Shown here: one piece after another, positions 59,416 through 64,000 of the stretch
Position numbering within the stretch: position 1 is the first letter of the stretch
How the letters are laid out: each line of letters opens with the position of its first letter
Origin: Ampullaceana balthica
Taxonomy: Eukaryota; Mollusca; Gastropoda; Lymnaeidae
NCBI GenBank assembly: GCA_944989445.1
Contig: CALYLW010000014.1
Span: forward strand, 3,284,777-3,348,776
Reading direction: 5' to 3'
Length of the DNA: 64,000 bases
The notes under the pieces: model-generated
Database searches by the model: none
What the model was told of the DNA's origin: nothing
The model's input: only the letters and a program-made list of their open reading frames with translations
Program-made: the position numbers and the translations under genes

Positions 59416-59888
59416 ATGATTACATATTGAAAATCCCAAAACTAAAAAAAATATTTAAATAATTAAAATGTTTTGTTTTGGTATGCTAATTAGACAGTTC
59501 ATATATACCGTATATACTCGTTCTAAAGCCGACCTGTTTTGGACAAAATCTAGGGTTAAAAGTTGGGGGTCGGCTTATGGGCGGGTCATAGGTGATTTAT
59601 CATGAATGCATGGATATTAAATATCGGTGGTCATCAAGGTCCTTTTCTACATTCTTCAAGAATCAACTGCACTCCCAGAAGCTATAATATGTGTTTAAAC
59701 ATTTGAACATACCTTATTTAATTATTTTATTTATTTTTGTGAATGTTTTAATACATTGTTTTAATTTTTTTTCAACAACGAATGTTAATGTACGCTATCG
59801 CCACTGTTTACCAAATATTTTTTTTAATACCGGTAACTCTTGACTAACAAAGAGCACAAATACAAAGATAGGCTGTCTATGGCGGATT

Positions 59889-60746
59889 CCTATCCTATGG
59901 CATCCGTCCATCCTCATGGGATGATGGCGTTTCCTCCTGCTCCTCTACCCCCCTTCCCCTTTCTCCTGGCCCTTTTCTCCTCGCTCTTGACTGTAAGGGA
60001 AGCTTCCGCGACTTGGATGCCCTCGCGTACTTTAGCCCGCCAGGAGGTGCGTTCCTCAGCAATGGTTTCCCACGTTTTATGGTTTATCTGCGCCAGACTC
60101 ATGTCTTTCTTGCAGACATCCTTGAAGCGCAAGCAGGGGCGTCCTCTCTTCCGCATACCAGTTGCCAGCTCACCGTAAAGCAGGGCTCTTGGAATGCGCT
60201 CCGAGTTCATCCTGCGGACATGTCCCAGCCACCGCAGGCGCCTCTCACTCAGGATTGAGTGCATGCTCAGCATATGACTCTTTCTGAGTACCTCGACATT
60301 CGTTATCTTGTCTTGCCACTTGATGTGCAGAATCCTGCGCAAGCATCGTAAGTGGAAGCTGTTGAGTTGCTTTGTTTGTTTGGCATAGGTCGTCCAGCAC
60401 TCACTGCCATAGAGGAGTGTGCTGAGCACGCAGGCCTGGTACACAGTGATTTTTGTCCTAGCAGTGAGCTGTGCATTGTTCGACACTCTTTTATTCAGCC
60501 TAGCCATTAATGATGAAGCCTTGCCGATTCTGGTTTCAATTTCCTTTTCCAGGGAGAGTGTGCTTGTGATGTTACTGCCAAGGTAGGTAAAATCATCGAC
60601 GACATCCAAGGTGTTTCCCTCAATGGAGATTGCTGGGAAGCAGTCAGTTCCTTGTCTCATAATGTTGGTCTTTTGTCTAATGTGGGAGTGGGAAATAAGC
60701 ACCCACTCCTCTCGAAATATCCCCATAGCTTGCGTCTCATAATAGC
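59889..60746 (-). mobile_element. 5'-truncated non-LTR retrotransposon with 12-bp target duplication
   Basis: CTATGGCGGATT occurs exactly at 59877-59888 and 60747-60758, flanking the insert. On the minus strand the element ends about 25 bp after the ORF stop with a short ATAGGATAGG-like tail instead of poly(A). Only the 3' part of the ORF is present, as expected after incomplete reverse transcription. Confidence 0.75.
59914..60726 (-). pseudogene. Reverse-transcriptase C-terminal region of a non-LTR element
   Basis: 270 codons open on the minus strand. Residues 38-55 read LDVVDDFTYLGSNITSTL, the post-catalytic RT/thumb motif; then RIGKASSLMARL, VLSTLLYGSECWTTY, FHLRCLRRILHIKWQDKITN, RRLRWLGHVRRM and RPCLRFKDVCKKD, in the order found at the C-terminus of many animal endonuclease-RT ORF2 proteins. 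Endonuclease and the catalytic F-A-D-D segment are missing. The first ~25 residues do not fit the family, perhaps marking the truncation. The frame has no stops, so insertion may be fairly recent. Clade not resolved. Confidence 0.85.
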
Positions 60747-60747
60747 C

Positions 60748-61336
60748 TATGGCGGATTAAGTTAATGATAATGGGGGGGGGCTGAAAGGGGTAAAACCAG
60801 GGGCCCCCGATGATTTAGGGGCCCCCAAATTTAGTATATTTTATAAGAAAGATGGACAAATGTTTGCATGAATTCCTGAAAATATCATAACTTAAATACA
60901 TTAATTTAAAAAACTGATTTTATAGGCTCACTAAGAGAAAATATCAAAGATTATTGTTTATATTTTATAAAATTTACATCATTCATAAGGTTCGTGTGGT
61001 CTTGGGGTAGAAAGTTGGCCTGCTGTGCAAGCGGTCACGCGATCGTTTACCGGGGTGGGAAAAAATTTTTTTTTAAATTGTATTTTTACATTCAATATTA
61101 GGATACCGACAAACAGTTATTTCTTCGTATTCCATATTTTCATGAATAATCTTTGGCTGGGAAGGCCGATCCCGTAGTAAAGACAAAGTATGTTAAAGGA
61201 ACCGATGAACTATTTATTTACAAGTTACAGTCTTATATTAGCTGCTAGCAATCATTTTATTTAAAGGGGTGCTGGCTAGGTAGGGCCCCAGTTTGAATTG
61301 CAGTCAGGGGCCCAGTGCAGTCTTAATCCGCCCATG
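60748..61336 (+). mobile_element. hAT-like non-autonomous element, copy 2
   Basis: Ends ATGGCGGATTAAG and, inverted, CATGGGCGGATTAAGACTG. Shares GGACAAATGTTTGCATGAAT, GGCTGGGAAGGCCGATCCCG and GGGCCCCAGTTTGAATTGCA with copy 1 at 56355-56963. The retrotransposon at 59889-60746 inserted into its left terminus, so bases 59877-59888 belong to the same original end. Confidence 0.72.
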
Positions 61337-61617
61337 TAGGCAGTACACACAAAAAAATCATAATGGCCGATTTAGCTTATAGTTTAAAAAAATGTGTACC
61401 ATTGTTTTTACGCTGTCCTATTATCTGTGGGGGTTGGCTTGCGAGCGGGTTATACACTTTTAATACTTTTCCCTTCCAAAAGTAGGGGGGTCGGCTTATG
61501 AACGAAAGGGCGATAGAAAGAGTGTATACGGCATATTATAAAATTAACAAATTACACTATATATACACTAGGGGTTGTTTGGTTGTATCTTCTACTTCCA
61601 CCTTGTTTTTACAACTT

Positions 61618-62130
61618 ACAAGCAAATCTTGCAAGCTTTCGCGGCTGCAAGATCTGAAATCCTGGTAAGTTCAATATTGTCAAGATCCTTAGCAACATCA
61701 GTCTCAATTGTCAAAATAGCTAAGTTACTGAGTTACTAAGTTACTGAGTTACTAAGTTACTGAGCCAATCTTGCATCATTGTTTATCCCATAAAGGTTTT
61801 AATAAGTTTTAGTTTCGAAAAACTTATTTTTTCGGAAGCCAAAGTGACAGGAATAGTTGGAAGTGTTCGAATTGCAATTTGTTTGTTAGGAAATTCACTA
61901 TAATGCATTTTTACTGAAAGAAACTGCAAAATATTATCAGGATCGTTGTAGGTTACTGCAGGAATTATGAAACTAAATGATTGCAACTCTTCAGCAAGCA
62001 TGAAACCACCAAGATCCTTACTTTCGCAGGCAATGAGCTTTTCTCAAGATTCATTCAGCAGTTCATTATATTATTCTTTTGTAATTGACGCAATTTATAA
62101 AGAAATCCAAAACGAGTCATGATGCCTTAG
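61618..62130 (-). pseudogene. Decayed hAT transposase C-terminus
   Basis: On the minus strand a 62040-62120 segment reads RFGFLYKLRQLQ, broken by a stop. The intact frame (61783-62001) then gives EFPNKQIAIRTLPTIPVTLA followed by SEKISFSKLKLIKTFMG and a stop. The same frame resumes as TMMQDWLSNL and, after a TAACT-rich repeat, LAILTIETDVAKDLDNIEL and ISDLAAAKACK. This is the standard order of the hAT dimerisation domain (IPVT.AS..SFSKLKLIK...). Stops and a small expansion show it is dead. DNA-binding and catalytic parts are absent. Confidence 0.82.
61715..61762. repeat. Short AAGTTACTGAGTTACT repeat inside the hAT pseudogene
   Basis: About 4-5 alternating units of GAGTTACTAAGTTACT. It interrupts the conserved spacing between the SNL and LAIL parts of the transposase remnant, so it expanded after the gene died. 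Confidence 0.75.
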
Positions 62131-62399
62131 TATTTGTTCAAATGACATGATATTGACATTATTACATATCAACAGCCTGGTTAAAAAAATCTGTGCTAAT
62201 TTTTTCTTGTGCATCTACAAATCCTTCATTTTTGAGGCCCCTATCCTATTAACTCGTACAGGATTCCGGATCTGTATATGTCGTCAACGCTTCAACGATT
62301 CAACGCTTCCGGATCTGTTGTCAACTTTTTCAAAACGCTCGTAAACACGTTTTCTGACTTGCAAGAGAGCTCAAACTTTTACAGTAGGTTTGGCTTTTG
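62131..62399. other. Unassigned, possibly older hAT sequence
   Basis: 62270-62345 repeats TTCAACGATTCAACGCTTCC-like words. No frame of note. Confidence 0.35.
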
Positions 62400-62690
62400 G
62401 GGAGGATAAAGCTAATAAATTTTCAGATCGATCGAATTTACCGTAATTAAATTCATGCATTTTTAGCTTATCTCTATATGTAGCGGCCAGCTGTTGTTGA
62501 CATTAAACGCGTCGCGCTGAGTTAAGTTAGAACATCCAAAACTTTTCCCTGCCCCCTCCGTTTTACAAAAAAGGGTATTTAAGGCAATCTCAGTCTGTAA
62601 AAGGTTGTTACGATTAAGCATGATAAATACTTTTTAGATATGTCTCATATATAAGGGTTTATAGTCAAAAACTTTGTTTTTACGTGGTTG
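62400..62690 (-). mobile_element. Interspersed repeat family R1, copy 3
   Basis: The inverse of the first half of copies 1 and 2: ACAAAGTTTTTGACTATAAA, then CCTTATATATGAGACATATC, TACAGACTGAGATTGCCTT-like, and AATGCATGAATTTAATTACG on the minus strand. The purine-rich tail seen in the other copies is missing. Confidence 0.6.
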
Positions 62691-64000
62691 TTTAAAGAGT
62701 TTAAATTTTCATGAATGAAAGTAAGTGTGACAAATCTTTTGTTAACGCGTAAAAGTAGAAAATAAAATGAACAAAAAAACTTTTTTTAAAAAAGATGAGG
62801 CCCAGCTGCAGTGAGGAATGTAGAATATCGCCTGAAAAAACAGAAAATAATTTTTTAGTCACAAACTAAGTAGTCACACAGGGGGACTCAGAACTTTTGT
62901 GTTAGTTGATCAAATTTTGTATCTCACATTAAATCCCACAATCGATCACAATAAATATGAATAAAACTAAGAGTTCCCTCAATTGTAATTGACTGATTCA
63001 CTCATTCAGGTATGCTAAGGGACATCACTCTGCTTTTTTTTAAAAATTGAAAATATAGACGTAAAATCATAATCATTTTTGTTTCGAGATTAACATTACC
63101 CAAACAACGCACGAACCTTTGACGTCAGCATTTGTGTTGTAAATAGCATTTTGTGTCTGCAACTGCGAATGTTGGATAGTTTTGTAAGCAATTTCATTTG
63201 TAGTTTTATTTTTATCGTTGCTATTGGGGACGGACAGTAATCAATTTGTGAGAAGTTTTTTAGAAATTGATCGTAAGTTTAAAAATAAATTTCATTGACA
63301 GATATAATTATGTGAAAAATAAATCATTCTAATGAAGTAAATTTAAATTAATCATTCTTTTTATTGAACTCATTCACATACCATACCAATTTTGGTTTGT
63401 CGGACACACTGATTCGAACGCATGCAATAACATTCACGTAAAATATTATATGACGTCAATTACCCAAACAATTAAATAACATAATTTGCAATCTGTCACG
63501 TAGTGTCTGTCCGTGACGCTATGCGAGGTAACTGCAGTTTAAAAAAAATATATAGAAGTAAAAATGTTGCTTTCGAGATTTAAAAAATGTGTTTCTGGCC
63601 TTAAAATATTGTGACGTGACGTCATTATTTGAGCTTTTATTAATGTATGAAGGGAACGAAGTAGAAAGAGCCATGTTTTATTTGATGTAATTAATATTAT
63701 TATTATTTTTTTTTGGTATTAAATGTCCGTTTTTGTGTATGTGTCCATGTAAATATTACGTACGTAATTATAAATTTAATTTTCTATATCAATGCATAAC
63801 ATTCGTTTTTCGCTTTATTAAATTTACAATTGGTTGTCGTTCGGTTGTCAAGTTTCGATGCGTTTTGAACTACAAAGACATTATTTAGTACTGCAAATTA
63901 AATTTGTCAACTTATGCTTTAGTTTGACGTTTTTTTTTCCTTTTATACACTTTGAGATTGCATATTTGTAAGTTAAAAAAAATAACATATTTAGAAATCG
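62691..64000. other. A+T-rich DNA to the window end
   Basis: 63495-63540 (GTGTCTGTCCGTGACGCTAT then GCGAGGTAACTGCAG) resembles the outer end of family R3 elements. No ORF of note, no exon of the coiled-coil gene recognised. Confidence 0.45.

Larger units (their letters stand above)
59507..61533. mobile_element. TIR element with CCGTATATACTCG ends, filled by later insertions
   Basis: The left end TACCGTATATACTCGTTCTA runs into AAGCCGACC and GGGGGTCGGCTTATGGGC. The right end, inverted, reads TGCCGTATACACTCTTTCTA then CGTTCATAAGCCGACCCCCC. The arms thus share the terminal 14 bases and a CATAAGCCGACC block. Between them lie a non-LTR fragment and a hAT-like element. Superfamily not identified; no own transposase seen. 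Confidence 0.6.

Noticed and set aside
61620..61680. A further exon of the coiled-coil gene ending at a GTAAGT donor (plus strand, QILQAFAAARSEIL)
   Set aside because: The opposite strand reads the conserved hAT C-terminus (ISDLAAAKACK) continuous with the transposase remnant, which explains the sequence better.

Overview
The window is nuclear DNA of an animal, most likely a mollusc and plausibly a gastropod. That assignment is an inference from spliced genes with GT-AG introns, A+T-rich intergenic DNA, a very high density of minisatellites, and tRNA-derived SINE, hAT, Helitron-like and non-LTR remnants. No bacterial-style gene is present. Two protein-coding genes can be assembled from exons with consistent phases. 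Most of the other open frames are open only because a tandem repeat lacks stop codons.

Region by region. 1-2473 is almost pure poly-C. 2474-2925 is an inverted, indel-rich copy of 8960-9380. The similarity continues weakly into unusually noisy-looking sequence (about 2930-5600), so the left 6-7 kb may be a fold-back or low-accuracy assembly product. 7321-8190 holds two poly-C runs and G-rich/C-rich minisatellite blocks in opposite orientation. 9640-11490 is a 36-bp tandem array. 12.5-29.4 kb has no gene that I can support. It holds SINE fragments, Helitron-like elements, a satellite-like family with GC-rich palindromes, an unclassified repeat family and about ten minisatellites.

30522-39228 (+) carries a three-exon class A GPCR of 583 residues, of FMRFamide/neuropeptide-receptor type. 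It is preceded by two perfect CRE octamers and a 33-bp repeat array that reaches almost to the start codon. Intron 2 contains a SINE, a 30-bp array and a 19-bp array that reaches almost to the last acceptor. The long cytoplasmic tail carries six copies of a G-V-[YC]-x-G-P motif.

48134-57233 (+) carries the first eight detectable exons (273 codons) of a coiled-coil protein, possibly centrosomal or ciliary. The gene probably runs past the last exon I found. Its fifth exon is preceded by a 24-bp array that duplicates the 3' splice site together with the first bases of the exon.

The mobile elements show clear insertion history. Three hAT-type elements have perfect 8-bp target duplications and a fourth has a 7/8 match; one pair is nested. 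A 5'-truncated non-LTR retrotransposon (59889-60746, minus) is flanked by a 12-bp duplication and sits in the terminal repeat of another element, which lies inside a third. A decayed hAT transposase C-terminus lies at 61618-62130. All family names come from reading motifs by eye and were not checked against a database.
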